Assembly (NCBI RefSeq): GCF_017583065.1
Contig: NZ_JAGEVL010000001.1
Location: 62,001-126,000 of the forward strand
Direction: 5' to 3'
Source: Staphylococcus shinii
GTDB lineage: Bacteria; Bacillota; Bacilli; Staphylococcales; Staphylococcaceae
Length of the DNA stretch: 64,000 nucleotides
Every line of letters starts with the position of its first letter. Positions within the stretch are counted from its first letter, which is position 1. The notes below the pieces were generated by a model, which saw only the letters and a list, made by a program, of their open reading frames with translations, was not told the origin of the DNA and ran no database searches. Made by a program: the position numbers and the translations under genes. This document shows positions 52,540 to 62,175 of the stretch, in pieces.

Positions 52540-53838
52540 TTAATTGAACGGTGAATTTTTTTCTTCATTTGATTCATCAGAAGATTGTGATGATGTTGTT
52601 TTTTGTTCTTTCAATTTCACATCTATTGTTTGTTGTTTACCTTTACGTTCTACAGTTAATTTCACTGAATCACCTGGTTTTTTATTTTCATAAAGATAAG
52701 AGCGGATGTCTGTGTCTTCTTTGACTTTTTTATCATCAATAGCAGTTATAATATCGCCTTCTTTTAGACCACTATCACCATCAACTTTCGCCACATATGC
52801 GCCATCTTTACGTGAAGTGTTGAGTTGATCTTTATACTGATCAGGAATTTCGCTTACATTGAGTAATCCAATACCTATAGAAGGACGATCAATCTTACCG
52901 TTTTCTACTAGTTCCTTAATAGTAACTTTGACTTCGTTACTTGGTATAGCAAAACCAATACCTTCTACTTGTTCATTAGCAATCTTCATTGAGTTTATAC
53001 CTACTAAATTACCATTGATATCAACAAGGGCGCCACCAGAGTTACCTGGGTTAATGGCTGCATCAGTTTGAAGTACATTGACTTTGTTTGCACCAGCTGA
53101 TGTTTGTGTATCAATTGTACGTTCGCTTGCGGAAATAATTCCAGAAGTTACTGAATTAGCAAATTCTAAGCCTAGTGGGTTACCCATTGCAAATACACTA
53201 TCTCCAGTCTTAACCTTAGAAGAATTAGCAAAATTGATTGCTTTTGTACCTTTAGTTTCATTGATTTTTAACACTGCCATATCAGTTAAGGCATCTTTAC
53301 CAATTAATTTCGCATCCACTTGTTTAGAATTATGGAGTTGAACTTTAATTTCGCTCGCGCCATCTATCACATGGTTATTAGTAACGATGTACGCAGAACC
53401 ATTATTTTTTTGATAAATTACGCCTGATCCTACACCAGCTTCTTGCGCTTTCGAAGATTTACCTTTTAGTAAATCATCTAGGTTTTGAGCTTTTTGCATA
53501 TTGATGACACCAACAATTGATGGGGAGACATCATTAATCATTTGATTGACGGAATCATACTTATCACTTTTTCCATCAAGTGTGTTTCCGCCATTTCCAG
53601 TATTTGATGCTTCATTAACAGATGAGCCATTATCGTTTAAAACTGTAGTTTCCATAAGTTTACCGACGCCTAATACGATAAGGGCCCCAATGATGCCTGC
53701 GACTAAGGCAACTATAACTGTTCTAAACCATGGAAATTTAGGTTTTTGCCTTATTCTCTTATTTGGGGTGTATTGCGTTGCATTTTGTTGATTATTTTGG
53801 TTGTTGTTTGTATTTTGATCATTGTTAAATTCTGACAT
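52540..53838 (-). CDS. htrA: HtrA-like membrane serine protease
   Basis: 432 aa. A Gln/Asn-rich cytoplasmic start, one membrane helix (about residues 40-59), a trypsin-like domain with triad His156 ('TNNHVID'), Asp186 ('TDMAVLKI') and Ser267 ('NPGNSGGAL'), then a PDZ domain (about 310-405) and an acidic tail. It degrades or refolds exported proteins under stress. S. aureus has two HtrA paralogues; this size and place fit HtrA1. Confidence 0.92.
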   Translation of the reverse strand: MSEFNNDQNTNNNQNNQQNATQYTPNKRIRQKPKFPWFRTVIVALVAGIIGALIVLGVGKLMETTVLNDNGSSVNEASNTGNGGNTLDGKSDKYDSVNQMINDVSPSIVGVINMQKAQNLDDLLKGKSSKAQEAGVGSGVIYQKNNGSAYIVTNNHVIDGASEIKVQLHNSKQVDAKLIGKDALTDMAVLKINETKGTKAINFANSSKVKTGDSVFAMGNPLGLEFANSVTSGIISASERTIDTQTSAGANKVNVLQTDAAINPGNSGGALVDINGNLVGINSMKIANEQVEGIGFAIPSNEVKVTIKELVENGKIDRPSIGIGLLNVSEIPDQYKDQLNTSRKDGAYVAKVDGDSGLKEGDIITAIDDKKVKEDTDIRSYLYENKKPGDSVKLTVERKGKQQTIDVKLKEQKTTSSQSSDESNEEKNSPFN

Positions 53839-54004
53839 ATTCTACCTCCAGTTATTACTATATATCCTATTATGAAAGTTTTGTGCAACTTTTTCTAGTA
53901 TACCACTATACGACTTTAGACTGAAATATAAATCTTCTTGTCCATAGTCATACTAAATGATAAAATCAATGAGTAAAGATAAGCAAAATGAAGTAGGTGC
54001 AAAA

Positions 54005-54625
54005 ATGTATAAATTTATAAGTGGTTTGTTGAAGTTTATTATTATAAAATTGAGTAATTCATTAGAAGTTCAAGGAAAAGAAAATATACCGCAACTTCAT
54101 AGGTATGTAGTGACTTGTACTCATGAAAGTTATAACGAAGTAATTATGTTAGGAACAGCAATTTATCCAAATCAAATACATTATATGGCTAAAAAAGAAC
54201 TATTTAATAATAAATTATTTGGTAAATTTTTATCGTCATTAAATGCATTTCCAGTAGATAGAGATAATCCTGGTCCAAGTACATTAAAAAAACCGATAAA
54301 ACTGTTAAAAGAGAATAAAACAGTGGGTATTTTTCCTACAGGACATCGCATGAAGTATGATGAAGGTTCGCCAATGAAAAGAGGCGCCGTTACTATTGCG
54401 ATGATGGCTCAAGCGCCAATCTTACCTGCAGCTTATGTCGGACCTAAAGAAATAAAAGGATTAGTTACTGGAAAGGCAATTATTAGATTTGGTGAACCAA
54501 TAGAAACTAAAAATCTTCCAAAAGACATGAAGCGTAATGAAAAATTAGAGTATTTAACTAAAGAATTAGAGCAAAGAACGATTCAATTACAATCAGAATT
54601 AAATGAGTATGTAAAAAATAATTAA
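54005..54625 (+). CDS. PlsC-like acyltransferase with altered motifs
   Basis: 206 aa, 1-acylglycerol-3-phosphate acyltransferase fold. The catalytic block that is usually NHxxxxD reads THESYNE (His40, with Glu45 in place of Asp); motif II is 'FPVDRDNPG'; motif III, usually FPEGTRS, reads 'FPTGHRMK'. 'APILPAAYVG' matches motif IV. It could acylate a lysophospholipid or be a specialised paralogue. The start was placed at ATG 54005 with AGTAGGTG upstream; a longer in-frame start at 53957 lacks a site. Confidence 0.8.
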   Translation: MYKFISGLLKFIIIKLSNSLEVQGKENIPQLHRYVVTCTHESYNEVIMLGTAIYPNQIHYMAKKELFNNKLFGKFLSSLNAFPVDRDNPGPSTLKKPIKLLKENKTVGIFPTGHRMKYDEGSPMKRGAVTIAMMAQAPILPAAYVGPKEIKGLVTGKAIIRFGEPIETKNLPKDMKRNEKLEYLTKELEQRTIQLQSELNEYVKNN

Positions 54626-54735
54626 CTAAAACATTAGTATGTTGAAATAATTAAACTTTTTAATTTTGATACGTAATCTTTAAATCATATGTTATTATAT
54701 AACTGTACAATAACAGTTAGTAAAGAGTTTACAAA

Positions 54736-54773
54736 CACCGCGTGGACAATATTGTGCATGTGGTGATTTTTTT
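54736..54773 (+). terminator. Terminator-like hairpin in the nagE leader
   Basis: CACCGCGTGGACAAT is followed directly by ATTGTGCATGTGGTG, a 15-bp near-complementary pair (one mismatch, two G-T), then A and T7. The T-run ends 30 nt before the nagE ATG. Just before it is TAACTGTacaataACAGTTA (54702-54721). This suggests transcript attenuation of nagE. Confidence 0.65.
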
Positions 54774-54802
54774 GGGAATTTATTTTGAAATGGGGAATAT
54801 TT

Positions 54803-56293
54803 ATGTATAGTTTCTTTCAACGTTTAGGAAGATCGCTTATGTTACCTGTAGCTGTCTTGCCAGCAGCAGCCATTATCGTTGGTATAGGTAATGCTTTAAC
54901 TGCACTTGGTGTATTACCTACAGTAGCTGGCTTTTTCTCTACAGCAGGATCAACGATTCTTGAACAATTGGGTATTTTATTTGCAATTGGTGTTGCATTA
55001 GGAATGGCGAAGAAGAATGATGGAGCAGTTGCACTTGCAGCAGCCGTTGGTTTCTTTTTAACGACAGTTGTACTTAGTCCAGAAAAGTTAGCGCCGTTGT
55101 TAGGCGTGAAAGAATCTGGTGTAAATGTAGCATTTGAACAAATGAACAATCAAAATGTTTTAATTGGTTTAGTTATTGGTTTAGTAGCAGCATATACGTA
55201 TAACAGATTTAGCACAACGGAATTGCCAACAGCTTTATCATTCTTTAGTGGGAAACGTTTGGTGCCTATTTTAACTGCATTCTTTAGTATATTTATAGCA
55301 GTTATTATGTTATTTGTTTGGCCAATTGTGTATTCAGGAATTGTTACTTTTGGAACATGGATCTTGGATTTAGGGCCTGGTGGGGCATTTCTTTATGGCT
55401 TTTTCAACCGTCTCTTAATTCCAACTGGGTTACATCATGCATTAAACGCGGTATTTTGGTTTGATTTAGCGGGTATTAATGACATTGCAAAATTCCAAAC
55501 TGGGGATGGCGCAGTTCAAGGTGTTACAGGACGTTATATGGCTGGTTTCTTTCCAGTGATGATGTTTGGTATCCCAGCAGCAGCATTAGCGATGTATCAC
55601 ACTGCTGAGACAAAACAGAAGAAAAGAGTTTACGGTCTAATGTTTGGTGGAGCTATTTCAGCATTTTTCGTTGGTGTTACCGAACCTATTGAATTTTCAT
55701 TTATGTTTGTAGCACCGGTATTATTCTTAATACATGCTGTGTTAACAGGTTTATCTTTGTTTATTGCAGCGTTATTTCATTGGACAGCAGGTTTCTCATT
55801 TAGCGCAGGGTTAATCGACTTTTTATTATCATTGATTAATCCAGTAGCAAACCATCCGATGATGTTAATGGTACAAGGTGTTGTATTCTTTGTTATCTAT
55901 TACGTCGTATTTAGATTAGCAATCAAATGGTTGAAACTCAATACACCTGGTCGTGGTGATAACTTATTACCTGATCCGACATCCGATGAAGCTACAACAG
56001 GGGATACCGCAAATCCAACTGGAACTTCAGGAAAGACACAAACGAATAAGTATTCAAAGACAGCTAGACAAATCTTAGAAGGCTTAGGTGGTAAAGAAAA
56101 TATTGTAACATTAACAAACTGCGCTACACGATTACGCATGGAATTACATGATAATAATGTGATTGATGAAGCGAAAATCAAAGGCGCTGGAGCTGTTGGC
56201 GTAACAAAGAGTGGTAAACATAATACACAAGTTATCATTGGAACTCAAGTACAACAAGTTGCTGATGAAATTGAACTTCAAATGGAAGAATAA
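54803..56293 (+). CDS. nagE: PTS N-acetylglucosamine permease EIICB
   Basis: 496 aa. Residues 1-380 form the EIIC membrane channel ('MLPVAVLPAAAIIVGIGNAL', 'RLLIPTGLHHALNAVFWFD', 'FFVGVTEPIEFSFMF'), then a Thr/Gly linker and an EIIB domain with the phosphorylated Cys in 'TNCATRLRMEL'. There is no EIIA domain, so it must borrow one. It imports and phosphorylates GlcNAc. The ATG at 54803 has GGGG upstream. Confidence 0.9.
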   Translation: MYSFFQRLGRSLMLPVAVLPAAAIIVGIGNALTALGVLPTVAGFFSTAGSTILEQLGILFAIGVALGMAKKNDGAVALAAAVGFFLTTVVLSPEKLAPLLGVKESGVNVAFEQMNNQNVLIGLVIGLVAAYTYNRFSTTELPTALSFFSGKRLVPILTAFFSIFIAVIMLFVWPIVYSGIVTFGTWILDLGPGGAFLYGFFNRLLIPTGLHHALNAVFWFDLAGINDIAKFQTGDGAVQGVTGRYMAGFFPVMMFGIPAAALAMYHTAETKQKKRVYGLMFGGAISAFFVGVTEPIEFSFMFVAPVLFLIHAVLTGLSLFIAALFHWTAGFSFSAGLIDFLLSLINPVANHPMMLMVQGVVFFVIYYVVFRLAIKWLKLNTPGRGDNLLPDPTSDEATTGDTANPTGTSGKTQTNKYSKTARQILEGLGGKENIVTLTNCATRLRMELHDNNVIDEAKIKGAGAVGVTKSGKHNTQVIIGTQVQQVADEIELQMEE

Positions 56294-56309
56294 AATAGTG
56301 ATATTTTAA

Positions 56310-56364
56310 ACATTTAACAATCTGAAATGCATAATATAGTTTCAGAATTGTTAAGTGTTTTTTT
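56310..56364 (+). terminator. Terminator after nagE
   Basis: ACATTTAACAATCTGAAA pairs with TTTCAGAATTGTTAAGTGT (one bulge, one G-T), then T6. Confidence 0.88.
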
Positions 56365-56491
56365 ATAAAAATTACCATAGAAAGTTCTATTAATTTGTTT
56401 AACAAAACGCTGTAAATGCATTGCTCTTTTGTAAGTAAAATAGTACGATATAATAGTATCAGAATTTTCTGATTAAAGGAGAGTAGGTAGT

Positions 56492-57613
56492 ATGAAGTCG
56501 GTATTATTTGATGTTGATGGCGTTTTTTTAAGTGAAGAAAGGTGTTTTGATGTATCGGCATTAACTGTATATGAAATGCTTATGAGTAAAGATTATATTG
56601 GTTTAGATCCCTCGATACAATTTAAAGATTTAAGTGATGAACAAATCACAGAAATTAGGGAGATTGTATTCTATCATGATGAGATATTAACTAAGTTAAA
56701 ATCACTTGGCTTAAACTCTAATTGGGATATGCTATTTGTTGTAATAGCAATACATTTCATTGATATTTGTAAAACTTTATCAGATGATGTGTTGGAGGAA
56801 ATTTTAAATCCCGAAAGTTTTGAACAAGCAACATTACAAAAATTAGGGGAGCAAATTTCTAATATAACATTGAATTTTGATGCACCATTATCATTTTTAG
56901 AACATGTGCGTACTGGCAAAGATAATATTTATCAAGACTTGGTTAAGTACGCAAGTGAACAATTAGACACTCAACAAACAGCACTATTTGAGCTGAAAAG
57001 TCCATTTTGGTTACTTTCACAGGAAATCTATCAAGAATGGTACCTAGGTAATCAACTTTATAATGAAGTTGAACAAAAATTGAATCGTTCAGACTTTAAA
57101 AAAGGTTACATATATAATGAAGTAGTATTAAGGCCAGTGGCTGAAATTAAGCAATTGTTAGAAGACTTAAAAGCCGCAGGATATCATATCGCAATTGCCA
57201 CAGGTAGACCACGTACGGAAACGTTAGTTCCATTTGATGCAATTGGTATTAAAGATATCTTCGAAGATAAACACATCGTTACAGCAAGCGAAGTATTAAT
57301 CGCTGAAGATATTTATCCTGAGTTGAAACCTTTAGGTAAGCCGAACCCATTTAGCTATTTAGCAACACTTGAAGGCAATTTCGAAGCGGATTATAAAAAG
57401 TATGCAACTGATCAAGAAAATCGAGTTATTAAAAACGAGGTATTTGTAGTAGGGGATTCATTAGCTGATTTGTTAAGCGCTAAAAAAATAGGTGCAACAT
57501 TTATTGGTCCTTTAACTGGATTGAAAGGTCAAAGTGCACGTGAAGAACTAGAAGCTTATGAAGCAGACTACATAGTCGATCATGTGGGCGAGATAAGAAA
57601 TATTTTATTATAA
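56492..57613 (+). CDS. HAD-family hydrolase with large cap domain
   Basis: 373 aa. HAD motif I 'LFDVDGVFLSEE' at residues 5-16, motif II 'IAIATGRPRTE', and motif III/IV 'VVGDSLADLLSAKKIGATFI'. A large insertion of about 190 residues between motifs I and II forms the cap. It is probably a phosphatase; substrate unknown. AAAGGAG precedes the ATG. It has its own terminator. Confidence 0.82.
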   Translation: MKSVLFDVDGVFLSEERCFDVSALTVYEMLMSKDYIGLDPSIQFKDLSDEQITEIREIVFYHDEILTKLKSLGLNSNWDMLFVVIAIHFIDICKTLSDDVLEEILNPESFEQATLQKLGEQISNITLNFDAPLSFLEHVRTGKDNIYQDLVKYASEQLDTQQTALFELKSPFWLLSQEIYQEWYLGNQLYNEVEQKLNRSDFKKGYIYNEVVLRPVAEIKQLLEDLKAAGYHIAIATGRPRTETLVPFDAIGIKDIFEDKHIVTASEVLIAEDIYPELKPLGKPNPFSYLATLEGNFEADYKKYATDQENRVIKNEVFVVGDSLADLLSAKKIGATFIGPLTGLKGQSAREELEAYEADYIVDHVGEIRNILL

Positions 57614-57620
57614 TGATTAT

Positions 57621-57680
57621 TGACACATTGCAAAGTTATTTTCTGAAAAAGATTATAAATTTGTATATGTGTCATTTTTT
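57621..57680 (+). terminator. Terminator after the HAD gene
   Basis: TGACACAT (57621-57628) and ATGTGTCA (57667-57674) with an inner AAA/TTT extension, then T7. Confidence 0.7.
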
Positions 57681-57810
57681 ATATTCAAATAAGTTTACGA
57701 CCAATATTTTAACACTCATAAAGTTGAAAATATTAAACTCATTGTACGTGAAATAGTTGAGCCGGTGTTACATTTATATTTTTAGCAGTATTTAATCGAA
57801 ACTGAATAAC

Positions 57811-57857
57811 AAAAAAGCGCGAGTAAGAAATTTGAATTAAATTCCTTATTCGCGCTT
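57811..57857 (-). terminator. Terminator of the serA operon
   Basis: AAGCGCGA and TCGCGCTT arms extend with TAAG/CTTA and AATTT/AAATT to a long stem; the A-run on the plus strand is the T-run of the minus transcript. Confidence 0.85.
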
Positions 57858-57889
57858 ATAGTATTACATTTATTTATAACGAAAGTTAA

Positions 57890-59506
57890 CTAAATATTAT
57901 AATTAATATTGTTATCAATTTCTAATTCTACACTTCTAATCAAATTGAAACCTTCAATTTGGTATAAACCGTCAATGACATCTTCTGTTACTGGGTGGTC
58001 TATTGATAAAATCATGAGTGCGTTACCGCCTTGATTAGTACGCCCAAGATGCATAGAAGCAATATTGATACCATATTCACCTAAGATTTGGCCGGTACGT
58101 CCTACAATACCAGGTCTATCATTATGATTAATAACAAGTTGATGTTGTTCAGGTTTAAAGTCTACTGGATAGTCATTAATACGAACAATTCTTGGACCAT
58201 AACCGTTTAACACAGTAGCACCAATCTTGATTTGTTTGTCTTTATTGATAAGTGTTAATTCAATATAGTTACTAAAACCACGGTGTTTAGTATTTTTTTC
58301 AATATTATAAGATACACCTTGTTCATTTAGAAGCACTAATGCATTAATCAAGTTAACACGTTCAGCTAAATCTCGTTTTAATACACCTGATACTAAGGTT
58401 CTAGTTAATAAACTTGTGTCATCTAGCGCGATGTCACCTTCGTATTTAATGTGGAGTTCACGAGGTGCTTTTTCAAGTAATTGGATACCAACTTCACCTG
58501 TTAATTTGCTTAATTCGATATATGGCTTTAACTCATCGTTAATTTCGCTATAAGTCATACGTGGCGCATTAATTGCATTTAATACGTTACCATTTTCAAA
58601 AATATCTACGATTTCATTAGCAACTGATACAGCTACTTTTTCTTGTGCTTCAACTGTAGACGCACCTAAGTGAGGCGTAACGATAATTTTTTCATTTTCT
58701 ACAAGAGGGGATTCAGTTGCTGGTTCAGTTTCAAAAACATCAATCGCAGCACTTTGTATTTGATTATTATCTAAAGCCTCTAATAATGCTTCTTCATCAA
58801 TAATACCACCACGTGCTACATTGATAATTTGCAATGTTGGTTTTGCTTTTTCAAAAAATGCTTTACCAACGATGCCTTTTGTTTTAGGTGTTAATGGTGT
58901 GTGTACAGTAACGAAATCTGCTTGTTCTGCAATTTCTTCAACTGTTGCACGTGTTACGTTTAATTCTTTAGCTTTATCTTCTGATAAATATGGGTCAAAG
59001 GCTAATATATTCATACCGAAACTTTGTGCGCGTTTAGCAACACCAAGTCCAATTCTACCTGCACCGATTACACCAAGTGTTTTATTAAAAAGTTCTGTAC
59101 CTCTATAAGTTTTACGGTCCCATTTTCCATCTTTTAATGATTGGTGCGCTTGAGGGATATTTCGAGCCATTGATAAAATCATTGCCATCGAATGTTCAGT
59201 GGCAGAAATAGTATTACCATCTGGCGCGTTGATTACTATAACACCGTTTTTGGTAGCGGCATCTACATCGATATTATCTACACCCACACCTGCACGTGCA
59301 ATTACCTTAAGGTTAGGTGATGCTTCAATAATAGCTTCAGTAACTAGAGTTTGACTGCGTACAATCAACCCTTGGTAATCTTTAATTTCTTCGATTAATT
59401 CATTTTCAGTTAATTCTGTATTGATGTTAACTTCGAAATCCTTATGGTCAATTAAACTTTTTAAACCTTCTGGTGAGATTGGATCAGAGACTAAAATTTT
59501 ATACAT
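57890..59506 (-). CDS. serA: D-3-phosphoglycerate dehydrogenase
   Basis: 538 aa. NAD-binding 'VIGAGRIGLGVAKRA', then 'PHLGASTVEAQEK', an intervening domain, and a C-terminal ACT domain ('LVINHNDRPGIVGRTGQIL') for serine feedback. First step of serine synthesis. The ATG at 59506 overlaps the 3' end of the aminotransferase gene by 8 nt, so the two are coupled; an upstream in-frame start was rejected. Confidence 0.95.
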   Translation of the reverse strand: MYKILVSDPISPEGLKSLIDHKDFEVNINTELTENELIEEIKDYQGLIVRSQTLVTEAIIEASPNLKVIARAGVGVDNIDVDAATKNGVIVINAPDGNTISATEHSMAMILSMARNIPQAHQSLKDGKWDRKTYRGTELFNKTLGVIGAGRIGLGVAKRAQSFGMNILAFDPYLSEDKAKELNVTRATVEEIAEQADFVTVHTPLTPKTKGIVGKAFFEKAKPTLQIINVARGGIIDEEALLEALDNNQIQSAAIDVFETEPATESPLVENEKIIVTPHLGASTVEAQEKVAVSVANEIVDIFENGNVLNAINAPRMTYSEINDELKPYIELSKLTGEVGIQLLEKAPRELHIKYEGDIALDDTSLLTRTLVSGVLKRDLAERVNLINALVLLNEQGVSYNIEKNTKHRGFSNYIELTLINKDKQIKIGATVLNGYGPRIVRINDYPVDFKPEQHQLVINHNDRPGIVGRTGQILGEYGINIASMHLGRTNQGGNALMILSIDHPVTEDVIDGLYQIEGFNLIRSVELEIDNNINYNI

Positions 59507-60659
59507 AAGCTTTGACGACCTCCATATACTTAGTGATTGCTTTGCCAACATAAGATTCATTTCTAAATTCTGTTAACAGAATCTCTAAAGCTGAAACTAC
59601 TTGTAAAATATCAAATGGAGAGATTTGCCCCATATGACCAATACGTAATATTTCACCTTTTAAGTGACCTTGACCGCCAGCAATTGTTATAGCAAAACGA
59701 TTTTTTAATTCATTTTTGATGAAATTTAATTCATCTTTTGTTTTAGGTGTAAATGCAGTGACAGTAGGCGAAGCATGTTCGTCTTTGACTAGTAAATCTA
59801 ATTCTAGTGCTTTCAATGCTTCTCTCAGGCTATCACGTATTGCATAATGACGTGCGACTACGTTGTTAAAACCTTCTTCTTCAACTAATTTCGCATACGC
59901 GTTCACACCTCTGAATAGCGAAACGTTAGGTGTGAAAGGAGTTGAGTTCTCAGACTGTGATTTTAAATATTTATTCAAGTCCAAATAAAATCGAGGTGTT
60001 GTCACTTCACTAAAGCGTTGTTTAGCACGGTCATTATAAGCTACAAATGCTAAGCCAGGTGGTAACATAATAGCTTTTTGACTACCTGAGATAAGGACGT
60101 CAATTGCATCACGTTGTAAATCAACGTCTACTGCACCAATACAGCTTACGCCATCGACAACAAAATAGATAGTGTCATCGTAAGCTTTAAGTGCATGGCC
60201 TAATTCACTTACAGGATGCAATACAGCTGTTGAAGTTTCACAATATTGGCTATAAACAGCCGTAATATTAGTGTTTAAAGATTTTAAGAAATCTATGAAG
60301 TCAGGTACATTAACTGCTTTACCCCATTCGACTTCAAAAATATGTACATTATTGTAATAAGTTTCTGCAATTTGTTTAAAACGATTACCAAATGCGCCAG
60401 ATACAATAACAACAATTTCATCATCTGGATTTGCAAGATTTAGCATGCTTGCTTCTAGTGAACTTGTACCACTGGAAGTAAGTATCATTACATCATTTTG
60501 CGCGCCGAATATTGGTTTAAGGGCACAAAATGCTTCTTCAGCAATTGCTTCGAAATCACTTGATCGATGACCGACCATAGGTGACTGTGTAGCATGTAAA
60601 ATTTGTTCTGGTACTGGTGTAGGTCCTGGTGTTAGTAACAAAGGATGATAATATTTCAT
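59499..60659 (-). CDS. Class V aminotransferase (serine/alanine-glyoxylate type)
   Basis: 386-aa PLP enzyme. 'LLTPGPTPVPEQIL' at the start, 'SSGTSSLEASMLNL', and the PLP Lys in 'ISGSQKAIMLPPG'. The family includes serine-pyruvate and alanine-glyoxylate transaminases. Since it is coupled to serA, it may do the phosphoserine aminotransferase step in place of SerC, an inference. The ATG at 60659 follows GGGGGA. Confidence 0.88.
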   Translation of the reverse strand: MKYYHPLLLTPGPTPVPEQILHATQSPMVGHRSSDFEAIAEEAFCALKPIFGAQNDVMILTSSGTSSLEASMLNLANPDDEIVVIVSGAFGNRFKQIAETYYNNVHIFEVEWGKAVNVPDFIDFLKSLNTNITAVYSQYCETSTAVLHPVSELGHALKAYDDTIYFVVDGVSCIGAVDVDLQRDAIDVLISGSQKAIMLPPGLAFVAYNDRAKQRFSEVTTPRFYLDLNKYLKSQSENSTPFTPNVSLFRGVNAYAKLVEEEGFNNVVARHYAIRDSLREALKALELDLLVKDEHASPTVTAFTPKTKDELNFIKNELKNRFAITIAGGQGHLKGEILRIGHMGQISPFDILQVVSALEILLTEFRNESYVGKAITKYMEVVKAYV

Positions 60660-60825
60660 GAGTAATTCCCCCAATGCTTAAGATTGTACAAGTTTAGCAA
60701 ATTTTCAGACAATATAAAAGTGCAAATATTTAAAAAACAGACAGAATAGACATGTTATTAAGAGAATGTAAGGGTATTCATTGCTAATTTAATCATATTC
60801 CGTCACACATAAAATTTTTTTAAAA

Positions 60826-61266
60826 TTATTTTATTTTTGGTTCTATTTTTACAGAAACGTTGCCCTTAATAGAATTGGAAATCATACAATTGTTGTCTGC
60901 AACCTTTAATAGTTTAGGTAACTTTTGAGACAAAAGTTCTTTTTGATTTTTTTCAACTGAAATAATTGGGTAATGGATAATTGTATCCATACGGAATTTT
61001 GCATTTTCAAAAATTGCTGTTCCAATAGAAGATTGTTCTATTGTAATATTATCAAAACCAGAACGTTCTAATACAGCTGCGAGTGAGATAATGTAACATG
61101 AGGAAGCAGCAGACACTAATAACTCATCTGGATTTGTGCCTGTACCATTACCACCAAGCCCAGAGGGGATTGATATTTGCTCGCTTAAAATATCGCCTTT
61201 GAGGTCACCGACTGATTCACGACCACCTGACCAATTTGTTTGTACTACAAATTCATGTTGTACCAT
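60826..61266 (-). CDS. OsmC/Ohr-like peroxide-detoxifying protein
   Basis: 146 aa with the two redox Cys of the family in 'AASSCYIISLA' and 'DNNCMISNSIKGN'. OsmC/Ohr proteins reduce organic hydroperoxides. GGAGGT lies 9 nt ahead of the ATG. It stands alone, divergent from the GDPD gene. Confidence 0.88.
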   Translation of the reverse strand: MVQHEFVVQTNWSGGRESVGDLKGDILSEQISIPSGLGGNGTGTNPDELLVSAASSCYIISLAAVLERSGFDNITIEQSSIGTAIFENAKFRMDTIIHYPIISVEKNQKELLSQKLPKLLKVADNNCMISNSIKGNVSVKIEPKIK

Positions 61267-61345
61267 ATAGATTGACCTCCAGTATAATTATGATAACTTT
61301 AGTTTAGACGATTCTAAGAGATAATGAAAGTGGGGCATTGTAAGA

Positions 61346-62086
61346 ATGCATAACTATTTAGAAGATAGCAAGGTAATGTTAATTGCACATCGTGGGTTTT
61401 CAACTGATTTTCCAGAAAACACACGAGCAGCATTTGAACCTGCTTTAGAAAGTAATGTCGATATGCTTGAAATAGATATACATAGAACAAAAGATAATTA
61501 TTTAGTTGTGATTCATGATCACACAATAAATCGTACATCGAATGGGAAGGGTAAAGTAAAAGACTATACTTTTAATTCATTAATGCAATTTGATTATGGT
61601 GTAGTTAAGCATATAAAATTTAAAGGACAACATTTGATGACGTTAGAACAAGTATTGGTAATAATTAAACATTATCCACAAAAGCTTTTAATTGAAATTA
61701 AACAACCTCATTTTTATCCAGGTATTGAGCAACAATTAATACATATGCTAGAAAAACATGATATTCCTGACGAAAAAGTGCTTATACAATCTTTTGATCA
61801 AAAGTGTATTCGTAATCTCCATAAAATGAAGGTGGGGTTTAAGCTTGGCGTTTTAATCAGCAAAAAGAAATACTGGTATAGGATGCCAAATTTCGACAAA
61901 ATTGCAATTTATGCGGATTATGTAAATCCCCATTATTCTTTGGTTAATCATAAATTTATTACTGCTGCACATAGCTTTGATTTGTCTGTTATGCCTTACA
62001 CTGTTAATGAACCAAACGTTGCTAAAAAATTAATCATGTTAGGCGTTGATGGTTTGATTTCTGATAATCCGACAAAATTAACTTAA
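61346..62086 (+). CDS. Glycerophosphodiester phosphodiesterase
   Basis: 246-aa GDPD TIM barrel: 'IAHRGFSTDFPENT' with the first catalytic His, 'EIDIHRTKDNYLVVIHDHT' with metal ligands and the second His, then 'LIEIKQP'. No signal peptide, so cytoplasmic; it releases glycerol-3-phosphate from deacylated lipids. GTGGGG precedes the ATG. Confidence 0.92.
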   Translation: MHNYLEDSKVMLIAHRGFSTDFPENTRAAFEPALESNVDMLEIDIHRTKDNYLVVIHDHTINRTSNGKGKVKDYTFNSLMQFDYGVVKHIKFKGQHLMTLEQVLVIIKHYPQKLLIEIKQPHFYPGIEQQLIHMLEKHDIPDEKVLIQSFDQKCIRNLHKMKVGFKLGVLISKKKYWYRMPNFDKIAIYADYVNPHYSLVNHKFITAAHSFDLSVMPYTVNEPNVAKKLIMLGVDGLISDNPTKLT

Positions 62087-62094
62087 TATAAAAA

Positions 62095-62146
62095 ATATGT
62101 GCACTCTGTAGATAAATTGAAGTCAACTAAGTGCACATATTTTTAT
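62095..62146. terminator. Terminator after the GDPD gene
   Basis: ATATGTGCAC (62095-62104) pairs with GTGCACATAT (62131-62140), loop 26 nt, then TTTT. It lies between convergent genes. Confidence 0.8.
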
Positions 62147-62175
62147 AATAACTATAGGAGGGAGATTGTTTGCGG

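Noticed and set aside
56235..56561. Minus-strand 108-aa frame between nagE and the HAD gene
   Set aside because: It runs through the nagE terminator and the HAD start and resembles no protein.
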